Below, piece by piece: positions 42,842 through 52,700 of a DNA stretch of 59,079 bases (position 1 is the first letter of the stretch; every line of letters begins with the position of its first letter). Position numbers and translations under genes: made by a program. Origin of the DNA: Trueperaceae bacterium (lineage in GTDB: Bacteria > Deinococcota > Deinococci > Deinococcales > Trueperaceae); contig JAGQHN010000012.1 in NCBI GenBank assembly GCA_020431825.1, forward strand, positions 8,069 through 67,147, in the 5' to 3' direction. The notes beneath the pieces were generated by a model. The model was given only the letters and a program-made list of their open reading frames with translations, was not told where the DNA came from and made no database searches.

Positions 42842-43404
42842 TGCGTAAATTTATGATTTTTACCCTAGCCATTCTGGCGCTTGGTGCTCAAGCATTTGCC
42901 CAGAATCCCTTCTTTGCCCTGCTCGGTAATAGTGTAGGCAGCGAGGAGCGTCTGCTCTACAAGAAACCCGCTGGCCCTTATGAGATCACGATTCAGGGTG
43001 AGCGCCTTTTGGAACGTGCCTATTTCAAACTGGACATACGTCAGGATGGTGAAGCGATTTCGCCTGATGCCAAAGTGGAAGTCACCATTACCCCACCTGA
43101 AAGCGCCGGGAGTCGCCCCAGTAGCTACAGCGCAAGCTATGACGGTGAACAGTTTGTCGTTGATCCTCTAACGTTAACGGCTAGCCAGGATTGGGGAGAT
43201 GCCTCGTGGCTGGTTGACCTTGCTATTTCAGGGCCAGCCGGGGAAGGTCAGACCAGTTTTGGTATGCAAGTTTATGCGCCAAAGCCCGATCAGTCAACCC
43301 TGTTTAAAACCCTTAATGTGATTTTACCCGTTGCAGTTTTGCTGCTGTTTCTGGGTGTTTTTAGCTTGAGGAAAGTGCGGCTCGAGCAAGTCGCTCCTAT
43401 CTGA
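42841..43404 (+). CDS. Exported, C-terminally anchored protein of TetR-linked cassette
   Basis: The 187-residue protein has a signal peptide (MRKFMIFTLAILALGAQAFA), a beta-sandwich-like external domain (PYEITIQGERLLERAYFKLD, VEVTITPPESAGSRP, SWLVDLAISGPAGEGQTSFG) and a C-terminal helix near 156-176. It mirrors the layout of the preceding protein, with a different sequence, so the two may be partner subunits. The start overlaps the upstream stop (TGATG). No family is recognised. Confidence 0.7.
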   Translation: MRKFMIFTLAILALGAQAFAQNPFFALLGNSVGSEERLLYKKPAGPYEITIQGERLLERAYFKLDIRQDGEAISPDAKVEVTITPPESAGSRPSSYSASYDGEQFVVDPLTLTASQDWGDASWLVDLAISGPAGEGQTSFGMQVYAPKPDQSTLFKTLNVILPVAVLLLFLGVFSLRKVRLEQVAPI

Positions 43405-43422
43405 GTTGCCTTAGTTTTTCTA

Positions 43423-43456
43423 AAGAATGACCTTTGTACTTCAAGGTCATTCTTGC
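43423..43456. terminator. Bidirectional terminator between convergent genes
   Basis: AAGAATGACCTT at 43423-43434 pairs perfectly with AAGGTCATTCTT at 43443-43454 across eight bases. T-rich tracts lie on both sides, between the membrane cassette and hpaB. Confidence 0.85.
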
Positions 43457-43501
43457 TTTAACCCTGAAAAGAATGACTAATTAGCTCTACCGGGCAAGCC
43501 T

Positions 43502-44968
43502 CTAAAGCTCAGAAAACTCTCTGTTCCCTATGGCTAAAAAAGCTTTAACCTTTTCAATATAAGGGCTGGCATTATAGCTTTCAAACAGCGCTGCCTGCGT
43601 TCTGACGGGGTCACCAAAAAAGAACTTTTCATAAAGGTTTTGCCGGGCGCCAAAGCTAGATAGAGTCATGTCCCAGGCGAGGCGAAAAAGCTTAATGCGC
43701 TCATCGCTACTTGCATGTGCCGCCTGCAAATACTTTGCAATTTCCTGGGCTTTGGGGCCGTGGCGATCTTTTTCCGTGGGAATCATAATCATGCCACTGG
43801 CGCCTAAAAGCTGCAAAATTTCAACCATTCTTGGATAAAGTTGTGGGAACAGATTTCGCGCGACATTGATGGGTTCCTTGGCGGGGGTCATAGTGCCATA
43901 CTTGTCCAGACAGGCACCTTGCTCGGCAGCCAGTTTCAGGGCTTTCATGGTCTCGAGACTAATAATCAGTTCGGCAACTTTCTGCTGAACGTGTTGAAAC
44001 TGACCACTACCAATCATCTCAACAATGGCGTTGGCGACCCCTAAAAATGCCTCCGTTTTGGCGATTTTTACCGTAATAACCTGATGTGCCATATGGTAAA
44101 CCGCCCCCGTTTCTGCGTAGGCACGGTTTGCCAGCTTGACATCATTCATCAGGAAAACCCGCTCCCAGGGCACCAGAACATCATCAAAAAAGACCATGGC
44201 ATCATACTCTTCAAAGCGAGAGCCCAGCGGGTGGTCTTCGTGGGAGCGACCAATATCCAGGGGTTCGCGGCACTGAAAGCTAAGACCGGGTGTATGGGTC
44301 GGCAGGGCAAACGCCAGCGCGTAGCGTTTTAACTCTTCTTGTTCTTTTAAGACAGTAGAAGGAAAAATAAGTAGTTCATCGGCAATGGGTAAGGTTGCCA
44401 TCATGCGGGCACCCCGCACAATGATGCCTTTAGCCGTTTCTTCAACTAAACCCAGCGCAATATAGGGGTCTGCCAGTTCATCGGCGCGAAGTGAGCGGTT
44501 AACCTGAGGGTTGGTTAGAGCATGCGTGAGTACCAGATCGTGCTCGCGCACGTATTCGTAGTAATTGCGCATATGATTGCCAAAGCGTTTGTCGCATTGG
44601 GCAAAGTAATCTGCCGCTCTGGCAGCAGCCATCAGATTCACATTCATATAGTCGGGAGCGCGGCCCAGAAAGCCTAAAGAAGTGTCTGCCCAGATTTTGT
44701 GCATTTGTGCCCGCTTTTCCAGATCGGCGACAGTGGTCGTTTCGAGAAAACTCATACCTACCCTTGCGCCCGTACTGGGACTATCATAAGTGAGTTTGTT
44801 TTTCAGCTCGGCCTGATGCTGCAAGTCATAGAGATGGGCAATGGAGCGGGCACTATTTTTGGTAAAGGGATGGCTTGTCGGGTCGTCAATCTTTTCACCA
44901 TCAATATAAATATTAGGCGGGTTTTTCCTGAGGCCTTCTAGAAATGCTTTTCCTGTGCGTGCAGGCAT
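43502..44968 (-). CDS. hpaB: 4-hydroxyphenylacetate 3-monooxygenase, oxygenase component
   Basis: HpaB uses reduced FAD and oxygen to hydroxylate 4-hydroxyphenylacetate or similar phenols. The 488-residue protein has the family start [27 protein letters not shown] (in parts: [20 protein letters not shown]), [17 protein letters not shown] near 125, [12 protein letters not shown], and the flavin-site region [11 protein letters not shown] near 280. AAAGGAG lies before the ATG. The reductase partner HpaC is not in view. A PucR-type regulator is divergent, probably controlling it. Confidence 0.93.
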   Translation of the reverse strand: MPARTGKAFLEGLRKNPPNIYIDGEKIDDPTSHPFTKNSARSIAHLYDLQHQAELKNKLTYDSPSTGARVGMSFLETTTVADLEKRAQMHKIWADTSLGFLGRAPDYMNVNLMAAARAADYFAQCDKRFGNHMRNYYEYVREHDLVLTHALTNPQVNRSLRADELADPYIALGLVEETAKGIIVRGARMMATLPIADELLIFPSTVLKEQEELKRYALAFALPTHTPGLSFQCREPLDIGRSHEDHPLGSRFEEYDAMVFFDDVLVPWERVFLMNDVKLANRAYAETGAVYHMAHQVITVKIAKTEAFLGVANAIVEMIGSGQFQHVQQKVAELIISLETMKALKLAAEQGACLDKYGTMTPAKEPINVARNLFPQLYPRMVEILQLLGASGMIMIPTEKDRHGPKAQEIAKYLQAAHASSDERIKLFRLAWDMTLSSFGARQNLYEKFFFGDPVRTQAALFESYNASPYIEKVKAFLAIGNREFSEL

Positions 44969-45060
44969 AATGCTCCTTTTATAAAAAAGTGCAATTTAAA
45001 CTACTGGGATTTTGTTCTTTTAGCATAAAGCCTGGACAAGCTGGCAACAATAGTAGAAAT

Positions 45061-45105
45061 GCACAAATATCCATGTCATACTTGTGCCTGACGACAAGCG
45101 TCAGG
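45061..45105. promoter_or_regulatory. Nested inverted repeats before pucR-like gene
   Basis: CCTGACG at 45087-45093 and CGTCAGG at 45099-45105 form a perfect stem six bases before the ATG and include the weak AGGG ribosome site. A wider pair, GCACAA at 45061-45066 and TTGTGC at 45082-45087, surrounds a CATACT -10-like box. Either could be an operator or a translation-control hairpin between hpaB and its regulator. Confidence 0.55.
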
Positions 45106-45111
45106 GTAACG

Positions 45112-46548
45112 ATGCCAAAGCTTAGTGAATTGCTCAATCAAGAACGACTTGGTTTAAAGCTAATAGGTGCTCAGGAAAAGGTTTCTTTTGCCAGTGTGCA
45201 GATCATAACAGAAGCTACGTTATGGCTCGAGCCCCAGAGTTTATGGCTGGTTCCGACTGGTTTCAAAATACTACCCAAGCTAAAAACAGGCAGACCTGCG
45301 GCACTGGTTTACCCACAGGCAGACGAGGAAATTCTCAGTGTGTGTAGGGATTTTGGGATAGCCTTTATGACCCTGCCACGTGTTCTCAGTGTTGAGCGCC
45401 TGCGAGATGAAGCGCTCAAGCTGATTTTGGCAGAGGCAGATTTACGAGGCGGTTTTGCCCTTGATAGCTACCTGAGTGAAGCGCTCGAGTCCAACAAACC
45501 TGAAAGGGAACTGCTCGAGCGCTTGCAAAAACTCACGGGTGCGAATTTTGCCCTTTACAGTAGCTGGTATGCCCTTCTGGCTCAGGCAGGTATCATCAAT
45601 TTGACGGAGCAGGCACTCGAGTTAGCCGAAGGCAAACATGAAACCGGGCGGCAGGCTCTCTGGGTATTTCTCATACAGACAAAAGACAAGCTTGAGGCCA
45701 AACTGATGGTGACAGGTTTAAAAGATGACGATGCTGGCCTGGTTTTAAGTGCCTGCCGATTGCTGCGTTTGGCTCTTGCTCAGCGAAATTTGCAAATACA
45801 AACTGTTGCACTGCAAAAGGAAACTTTGTTTAATGAATGGCTCTTAGGTAAAGCGCAAGATTTGAAGCTGCGGCTTGCCAGCTACGGTTTTGACTACGGC
45901 ATCAAGTTTGTGGTGCTGATTGCGCGACCCGGTGGTCGTTTGCGAAAACCGCAACTCAAAGCCCAGTTACAGGAGATGAAGGAAAAAGGCGATGTTTATT
46001 TCACCACGACTGCCTTTCCGTTTATTTCAAGTCAGCGGGAGTCTCACTGTGTCTGGGTGATTAGCAGTAGCAATACCGCCATGCTGGCCTCTTTTTACTG
46101 GGTGCTCGAGTCAGAACAAAGCACCGTGCAACTGGGCTCGAGCCTGCCCAATGCCAGCTATACAGACCTGAATAACAGCTACCAGCAAGCGCTACTGGCT
46201 GCAGACTCTTTGGGCAGCGAGTCAGGCTATGCTAATTTTTCTCAGTTCGACCCGATTTTCTGGACCTTTCAGCAGCAACCCAGGGCCAATCTTGAGACCT
46301 TGCGCGATGGACTTATTGGCAAGTTAAAGCAAGAAGATAAATCGGGCAAGTTACAGCGTACGCTGGCGGCCTATCTCAAAAACCCGGAAGACCTGGGCGG
46401 TTTGGCCAAAAGCTTGCATGTTCATGTCAATACGCTGCGTTACCGCCTGAGTAAAATTGAAGAACTTATAGGTAAACCCCTGGCCAAACCTGAAACCCTG
46501 GCCCAGCTCTATATGGCGTTACAAATGGATAAGATGCTCGAGGACTAA
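45112..46548 (+). CDS. PucR-family transcriptional regulator
   Basis: The 478-residue protein has an N-terminal PucR-type domain (VSFASVQIITEATLWLEPQS, then GRPAALVYPQADEEILSVCR), a middle GGDEF-like (CdaR) domain, and the C-terminal PucR helix-turn-helix near 430 (LAKSLHVHVNTLRYRLSKIE, 20 residues). Such regulators often activate catabolic genes for purines, amino acids or aromatics. I chose the ATG at 45112 because the longer frame runs through the operator region. It is divergent from hpaB. Confidence 0.9.
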   Translation: MPKLSELLNQERLGLKLIGAQEKVSFASVQIITEATLWLEPQSLWLVPTGFKILPKLKTGRPAALVYPQADEEILSVCRDFGIAFMTLPRVLSVERLRDEALKLILAEADLRGGFALDSYLSEALESNKPERELLERLQKLTGANFALYSSWYALLAQAGIINLTEQALELAEGKHETGRQALWVFLIQTKDKLEAKLMVTGLKDDDAGLVLSACRLLRLALAQRNLQIQTVALQKETLFNEWLLGKAQDLKLRLASYGFDYGIKFVVLIARPGGRLRKPQLKAQLQEMKEKGDVYFTTTAFPFISSQRESHCVWVISSSNTAMLASFYWVLESEQSTVQLGSSLPNASYTDLNNSYQQALLAADSLGSESGYANFSQFDPIFWTFQQQPRANLETLRDGLIGKLKQEDKSGKLQRTLAAYLKNPEDLGGLAKSLHVHVNTLRYRLSKIEELIGKPLAKPETLAQLYMALQMDKMLED

Positions 46549-46587
46549 GGCAACAGCTTCTTACGCTCCGGGGATGAAATAAGACTT

Positions 46588-46613
46588 AACGCACGTCAAA
46601 TTTGACGTGCGTT
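46588..46613. terminator. Perfect 26-base palindrome between convergent genes
   Basis: AACGCACGTCAAA at 46588-46600 is followed by its exact reverse complement to 46613. It lies after the PucR-type gene and after the papain-like gene on the other strand. There is no long T-run; it is a likely bidirectional terminator. Confidence 0.6.
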
Positions 46614-46664
46614 GGATTCTAGACATCATTATTTTGCAAACTAAGCTAAGGAGGTGTTTCTTGC

Positions 46665-49262
46665 TTAATTGAGCACCCCTGCATAGTAAGTACATTTACC
46701 TGTCCAAACCGTTTGGCTCTTGCTACGGCTGGCTTCGGGAGCATTTACGGTTACGGCAATGCGGCAGTCATCGGTACCTAAATAGGCGTTGCCATAAGGA
46801 TAAAGGGAGAATAAGTCATCACTCGAGCTGTAAAGTAGATGCTCTGCGCCCGAGTAGGTCACATAGAGCTCCCAGCTATTGGTCAAGGTTTCACCGCTTG
46901 GGTTTTCAACCTTAACTTCAGCAAAGTAACGCTGTGGGTCAGGTAGGGTGCTGCTTATCTTGCAGCCTTTTTCTCTCAGATCGATGGTGTTGCCAGTGGC
47001 TACTGTTTTGGTACCGCAGTATATGAGACCCGTCGTTATAAATTCTCTCGAGTAAACGCCCGCACTGACGATTTTGGGATAGGGGTTTTCGGCCGGGGGC
47101 AGTACCGTTAATTCAAGGGTTTTACTTGCGGCTGCACCGTCTGAATCTTTTGTACTTACCCGGATTTGCCGAATGCCCGTGGTGCCAAACGTAACTTTGA
47201 TTTGACAGCCTGTTGTGGCTGAGAGCGTATCGGGTGCGTCAACTGACCAGGTGGTCGTGGCGCAAAGTTTGTTTACATCGCTCTCATTTGGGTCAAGGAT
47301 GAGTGTGGTGATGGTATAAGGTTCGGATTGCCGCGCCTCTCCTGAAAAATCCAGCGTTATGGTCGGAGCGGTGTTGACGACATTGACAGCAAAACTGGCG
47401 CTTGACTGGCTCGAGCCGTATTTGGCGGTCAGTGATAGGGTGCGTGTGCCTGCTGTAGCAAAGCTGCGCTCGAGGCTAGGACCAAACAGGAGATTGGTAT
47501 CGGTACTCCAGGGGCCTGAATACAGGCTGCCGTCTTTATCAGAACTGACGCTCAAGGTTACGCTTTTGGCTACAGGGTGGGAAACATTAAAGAATTTGGC
47601 AAGATCAGTTTTAACACGCAGGTCGACTCGAGCTGGGTTCGTTATAATCTGGATTTTAGGAGCATTGGTGCCACCGGGTGCAGCTTGCTCTTTGTTCCAG
47701 GCATCGCTGCGACGACCATCAAAATTAAGCACGCTGAGCGAATTAAAAATCTGACTCACATAATCTGCAGGAACATAGTAAAACCCAGCATCTCCAGCAT
47801 TACAACCCCAGGAATTTTTGATGATGAAGTAGCCACCGCCGCCAATCTTGGGGGTATTGCCAAATTGACTTAGCTCATCATTACTTAAAAAGCCAACTAT
47901 TTGTAAGGCGTGCCCCCCGTAGGAACCGTCCACTTCTTTACCCTTATCATCCAGCCGGGTTTTGGCATAATTACTAACGACGCCGTTATTGGTTACATCA
48001 TCCATAAAGCCTTTATAAACGGGAAAGCTTGCCATGATGACGTAGCCTTGAGAGAGTAAGAAACGGTAGCGGTTCAGGTCAAAGGCATCACCATTTTTCC
48101 AGATTTGAATGCTTGTGCTTGCGGCAACCCCTGGACCGCTGTAGTTGACAGTCTGGTAACTACAAAAGGTAAAGATAAAGGTGGTACAGACGCGTTTGCT
48201 CTGGTGAGAGGTGTCAGAGCAGTCGCCGCTATAACCGTTGCAGGAATTGGCATAAGAGTCAGCAGGGCGACTCATCGAGGGGTTATAGGTCCAGCCATTT
48301 TCACTGGGAAAAACCTGACCTTTGCTGACGGCTGTATTTAGAGCCTTCTCTGACCAGTAGCCATCATTATCATCATCGCTGTCCCAATCTTCTTTAACCT
48401 TATTAATCAAAAATTGCTCGGAGAGGTTTGCCGGATTATTGTTTTGTACTCGCTCACGGCTCTCTAAGGCGCCAATGGCGGTAAATGCCCAGCAGGTGCC
48501 CCGATTGGCCTGATTCTTTACCGGACTTATAAAGTTTTTTAAGGGGAACCAGTAACGACCTGCGTAATTTGTGGGGGTACAGGCGCCATTATTATCGGTA
48601 CCATTGCCAGGGTTCACGGCCTGAGACGGAAGCTGTGGGTTTGACTCGAGCCTGAGTCCATCTAATTGGGTTGAACTTAAGGTACCGAGTAAGGTATTTA
48701 GTTGCTCGAGGGCCGCTTGCACGTCTGCCAGGGCTTTGCCCTCTAAGCTCTCAGGTCTTGGCGCCTGGCTTTTTAACGCTTCAGGCAACAAAGCATAGGT
48801 CTGAGTATAATCTGCTAGGGCATTGTCAACGCTTTGCGCTAGCTTATTTGCTGCGGTGGCATTATCAATTTGGGTGCCTAAACCAAACAGGGTTACGCTT
48901 TGACCACCAGGCAATTGCGTAACAAGGTCCGTCTGAAAGTCAGGTAGCGTTTCAGCTTCTTTTAGTAAGGCCACGGTCGCTGGATCTTTGCTACCCAGGT
49001 CTGTTAAAAAGCTGATGTTTTGGTTATAGCTTTCTTGCCTTGCCTGCTTCTCGGCGGCTAGACTCTTGCTACTTACCAGCACAAACTCACCTGAGTCGAT
49101 GCCTTTTTGAAATTCTTCTGGCGTTACGGTTTCGGCATCTGCGGGAATCTCGCCTGTCCAGGCATTGTCTTCTGTAAAAAGGTCTTTGCCTGGGTCTGGG
49201 GTTGGCGGTGTGGCGCAGGCTGAGAGAATTAAGATTAAGATTAAAAATTTGGCTAATTTCAT
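46665..49262 (-). CDS. Papain-like (C1A) cysteine protease lipoprotein with PKD-like repeats
   Basis: The 865-residue protein starts at the ATG at 49262, seven bases after AGGAGG, with a lipobox (LILILILSAC, Cys 17). After a helical propeptide-like region (about 60-220) the C1A domain has VKNQANRGTCWAFTAIGALE (20 residues) with the catalytic Cys near 260, then YGGHALQIVGFL with the His near 440 and IIKNSWGCNAGDAGFYYVP with the Asn. Residues about 545-770 hold two or more Ig/PKD-like domains (LRVKTDLAKFFNVSHPVAKS; FAVNVVNTAPTITLDFSGEA). It would act at the cell surface. Confidence 0.88.
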   Translation of the reverse strand: MKLAKFLILILILSACATPPTPDPGKDLFTEDNAWTGEIPADAETVTPEEFQKGIDSGEFVLVSSKSLAAEKQARQESYNQNISFLTDLGSKDPATVALLKEAETLPDFQTDLVTQLPGGQSVTLFGLGTQIDNATAANKLAQSVDNALADYTQTYALLPEALKSQAPRPESLEGKALADVQAALEQLNTLLGTLSSTQLDGLRLESNPQLPSQAVNPGNGTDNNGACTPTNYAGRYWFPLKNFISPVKNQANRGTCWAFTAIGALESRERVQNNNPANLSEQFLINKVKEDWDSDDDNDGYWSEKALNTAVSKGQVFPSENGWTYNPSMSRPADSYANSCNGYSGDCSDTSHQSKRVCTTFIFTFCSYQTVNYSGPGVAASTSIQIWKNGDAFDLNRYRFLLSQGYVIMASFPVYKGFMDDVTNNGVVSNYAKTRLDDKGKEVDGSYGGHALQIVGFLSNDELSQFGNTPKIGGGGYFIIKNSWGCNAGDAGFYYVPADYVSQIFNSLSVLNFDGRRSDAWNKEQAAPGGTNAPKIQIITNPARVDLRVKTDLAKFFNVSHPVAKSVTLSVSSDKDGSLYSGPWSTDTNLLFGPSLERSFATAGTRTLSLTAKYGSSQSSASFAVNVVNTAPTITLDFSGEARQSEPYTITTLILDPNESDVNKLCATTTWSVDAPDTLSATTGCQIKVTFGTTGIRQIRVSTKDSDGAAASKTLELTVLPPAENPYPKIVSAGVYSREFITTGLIYCGTKTVATGNTIDLREKGCKISSTLPDPQRYFAEVKVENPSGETLTNSWELYVTYSGAEHLLYSSSDDLFSLYPYGNAYLGTDDCRIAVTVNAPEASRSKSQTVWTGKCTYYAGVLN

Positions 49263-49354
49263 GACTTGCCTCCTGAATGAAAAGGGATACTTGCTACGAA
49301 AATTGCGACTTGCGAGTGGGCAGAGATGCTGACCAGGCCGTGTCAAGATTGTTC

Positions 49355-49579
49355 CTATGGGGTTTCTACTGTGCCAAAACTCTGACCACACCCAGTACAA
49401 AAGAGGTTATAGGGAGATGTGATGCTCGAGCCACAAGCTGGGCAGGAGCTAAGTAACTTGCTGCCATCATTGGGACAAAACTGTTCTTTAGCAGCGGCGG
49501 GTGTCGCGCGGCCACAGCGTGGACACAGGTGATAGTGAGTAGTGCTTAAGGCTCGAGCTTGCTTTTTGAGGTGTGTCAT
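49355..49579 (-). CDS. Small double zinc-ribbon protein
   Basis: The 74-residue protein carries three CxxC pairs plus a Cys (CPRCG near 19, FCPNDG near 34, CPACG near 46, CTGCG near 62), enough for two zinc ribbons. AAAGGG lies before the ATG at 49579. It lies 92 bases upstream of the protease gene on the same strand and may be in its operon. Function is unknown; such ribbons often bind nucleic acid or protein partners. The gap upstream (49580-49774) holds nothing I recognise. Confidence 0.75.
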   Translation of the reverse strand: MTHLKKQARALSTTHYHLCPRCGRATPAAAKEQFCPNDGSKLLSSCPACGSSITSPYNLFCTGCGQSFGTVETP

Positions 49580-49774
49580 CCCTTTGCCAAGATGAGGGTG
49601 TCAGAACGGATTTGGATGTCAACCCGCTTTGTGAGACAGCCTAATGGTGTAAAAGTGACGGTTTGCCAATGCTTAACCATACCGATTCCTTCCAGATGAA
49701 TTACTTACACCGCTATCATGGAACAGGGCTGGTTAGGTTTCGGTTAGGTTTTTGAGGATTTTTGCCGCTAAGCC

Positions 49775-52700
49775 TTAGTTAAAGACTGGTGGGCTTAACA
49801 ACTCAGTCCAGGTTTCAGGCAACGTTTCGCCCATTTCAGCGAATCTTTTTTTGGCTTGCTCATACATGCGCAGCAGACTGCGCTGATTATCCATTTGCTG
49901 TAATGCTTTTAAGCTAAGGGCAAGATAGTTTAGGTTATAGGGATCATAGTCAAGCAAAAAGCGGCACACTCGAGCCACTTCTTTAGGTTCAGATTCGAGT
50001 AGCGGTTGAGCGCTTTCATATAAGAACAAATGTAAGGATTCGGCGACAGTTTCCTGAAAACTCGGGGACTCGAGATAAGGGCCTTGCCATAAAGGGGTAT
50101 GCCCCGTTTTTAAAAACTGCTCGGCATCTGAATCTATGTCACCCAAGGCATAACCCGTCCCAAGTGTTTTGACAATGCTTTCACCAAACTCCAGGCGAAG
50201 GGCATGAATGAGTTGTTTCAAACTTCCAAGTGCTTTTACTTCAGGGATGCCAGGATAAAGTGCGTCCAAAAGACTTAAGCGGTCCAGTTCAGAACGCCCG
50301 GAAAGGCGTGCTTCCAGGAGAAGGGCTAAAAGCTGTTGGCGTTTCTTTCCGCGTATGGCCTGGTCCTGCCCGGAGATGCTTAGGCGCATATCTCCAAGTA
50401 CCTTTAGGTGCAAAGAGGCTTTTATGGGTGCATGATCTGGAGAGGGTTCGTGGTTTAGCTCAGGAAAATACTGTCTCACAAGCTTAATGCCATTTTGCAA
50501 GTTGCCTGCCTCAAACCACTCGAGTACAGTTTGCGCCAGCGCTTTGTCTTTGCTTAAGTGAGCGATTTCAAGTCTGATTTTGGCAGCTTCTAAGGGCATA
50601 GCTAAGTTCTGGGCCAGCTCGAGTGCCCTTTGAGCAAGTGCTCGTGCTTTTTTAGCTTGTCCGATTAAACCAAGGATCATCACTCTGGCATATAAAACGC
50701 GGCAAAGACTTTGCCTATCACCTTCTTCGGAGCATAAAGCCTCCGCCGCTTCTGCAAGCTTATTGGCCGATTGAGGGTCACCGTAGAGGGTTTCTGCCAT
50801 AACAGTATAAGGGCTTGCACCTGCCAGGTAACGGCGGTTATTAAGCTGTTTGGCTAAGTGCCAGGCCTTTTCGGCATGCTTACGAGCCAAAACACCCGCA
50901 TAAGGCGTTTGCCATTTGGTGTACAGGTCGCTTAAACCTAAATTCACATCGATAAGCCAGGTTGTCATGCCGGTTTTGGCATAATAAGCTTCACAATCAA
51001 GAAAAAGCTTTTCGGTTTCTTCAAAGTGACCTAATTCTAAAGAAGCAATGCCTATAGCCAGCTGGGCGTTGATAAAAAATAAGGTGTTTCCACTGTCCTG
51101 GGCTAGCTGCAGGGCTTCTTTGGCATCCGTCAAACAGTCTTGAAAGCGGGCGAGATTTTGCAGTGAAATAGCCCGGTTAAACAGTAGCGAACCATTTCGG
51201 TGGTGTTGACCAGCGAAACGAAATAGCTCAATGGCCTCACTGTAATACTGCACTGCCTTAGTAAAATCTGAACCTGTGTAGCAGGCAAACCCACAGGTCT
51301 CGAGTAACAGCACCTGCTCTTCTACCGATAAGGAAGGTTCCATGAGTGCTTTTTGACAAAGCTCGAGTGCTGCCTTTGATTGACCCAGATCGGCTTTTGA
51401 AAAGGCAACATTACGAATGGTAGTAGCTGGCGCTCTGCTGTGAAGGTCTGGGTGAGCCTTCCAGATAGCAACAACCTGCTGTGAATTTCGCAAATAATGG
51501 GCAACACCGATTTCCAGCATAAGTCCTTTTGAACTGTTTCTGTCAGCTGCTGAAAAAGTGTCAAGTAAGTTTTCTACTTCAAGTTTGCGCCCAGCCTGGG
51601 CAAGGTAAAGCGCCAATCGCTCGCTAAAGGTGTAGGTTTCAGGTTTAAGCTGATGGGCCCAAGAGATCAGGCGGATAGCTTCATTGAGATCATACTCGTA
51701 AAGATTCAGTGCTGCGTTAAAGGCAAGCTCTGCCTTCTTTTCTCCCTGATAAATGTCAACAACTCGAGCCTGTAAGCGGGCAGCCAATGCCTCGTTTTTT
51801 TGTTCCTTAGCCTTCTGGATTGCTTGATTAAGTAGTTTGAGGGTTGACTCAGCGTCAAGGTTTGCATCATCAAGGTAAACTGCAGCTGCTGCAGGATTCG
51901 CCTCCAGCGCCTGTATCGCCCCCCTGGCATACTGCTGCCGCTGTGACGTTGACAGAAGTTTCAGGCAAAGCTCTCGGTAGAGCGGATGCGCAAAGTTTCC
52001 CTCATGCAAAATACCCTGACGCTCGAGTTCCGCTTTTGCGCCTGCAAATGCTTTGGCCGAGAGCCCTGTTAGCGTTTGCCATAACTGATTGCTGGCCTCC
52101 AGTGCCAGATAAGCTCGGCTTTCCAGAGTTTTCTTAAGACTACCGCTATAGCTGGCTTTGCTCAGAGTCAGTTCAATAAGGGCTTCAACCGTGAGGGGCA
52201 TAACACTTTGTTCGGGTTTGCGCCAATGCCAGGCCTTGCCGTCACTCCACAAAAAGCCCTGACGGCTTAAAAACCGTAAATACTCCAGCGTATAAAGGGG
52301 ATTTCCGGCAGCTTTGCTATAAATCCAGCGCAGGGCATCTTTGGGTAATTCAGCTTTTAGTTCAGCTCTTAAAAGCTCATCTGAGGCACTCTGATTAAGA
52401 GGCTCGAGCCTGAGCGACTTAAACGCTGCAGGTGGCTTAGTGCGACTGCTGATAATGAGCCCGACACCTTTACTGTGTTTGATCATCTGAGCGAGTATCT
52501 TAATAAGCTCGAGCCGCTCAGAACCCACTTCATGACAATCCTCGAGGCATAAAACAAAGGGAGCCAATGCTACCAGTTTGCTACTCAAAGCCGCACTCAA
52601 AGCCCGGCTGTCAAGATTTTCACCCTGTCCAAGCCGAGTTAAACTAAGTTCTGCCCAGGCAGGCAGTTTGGCTGTCTCAGGTAACAGAGTCACAAGCGAA

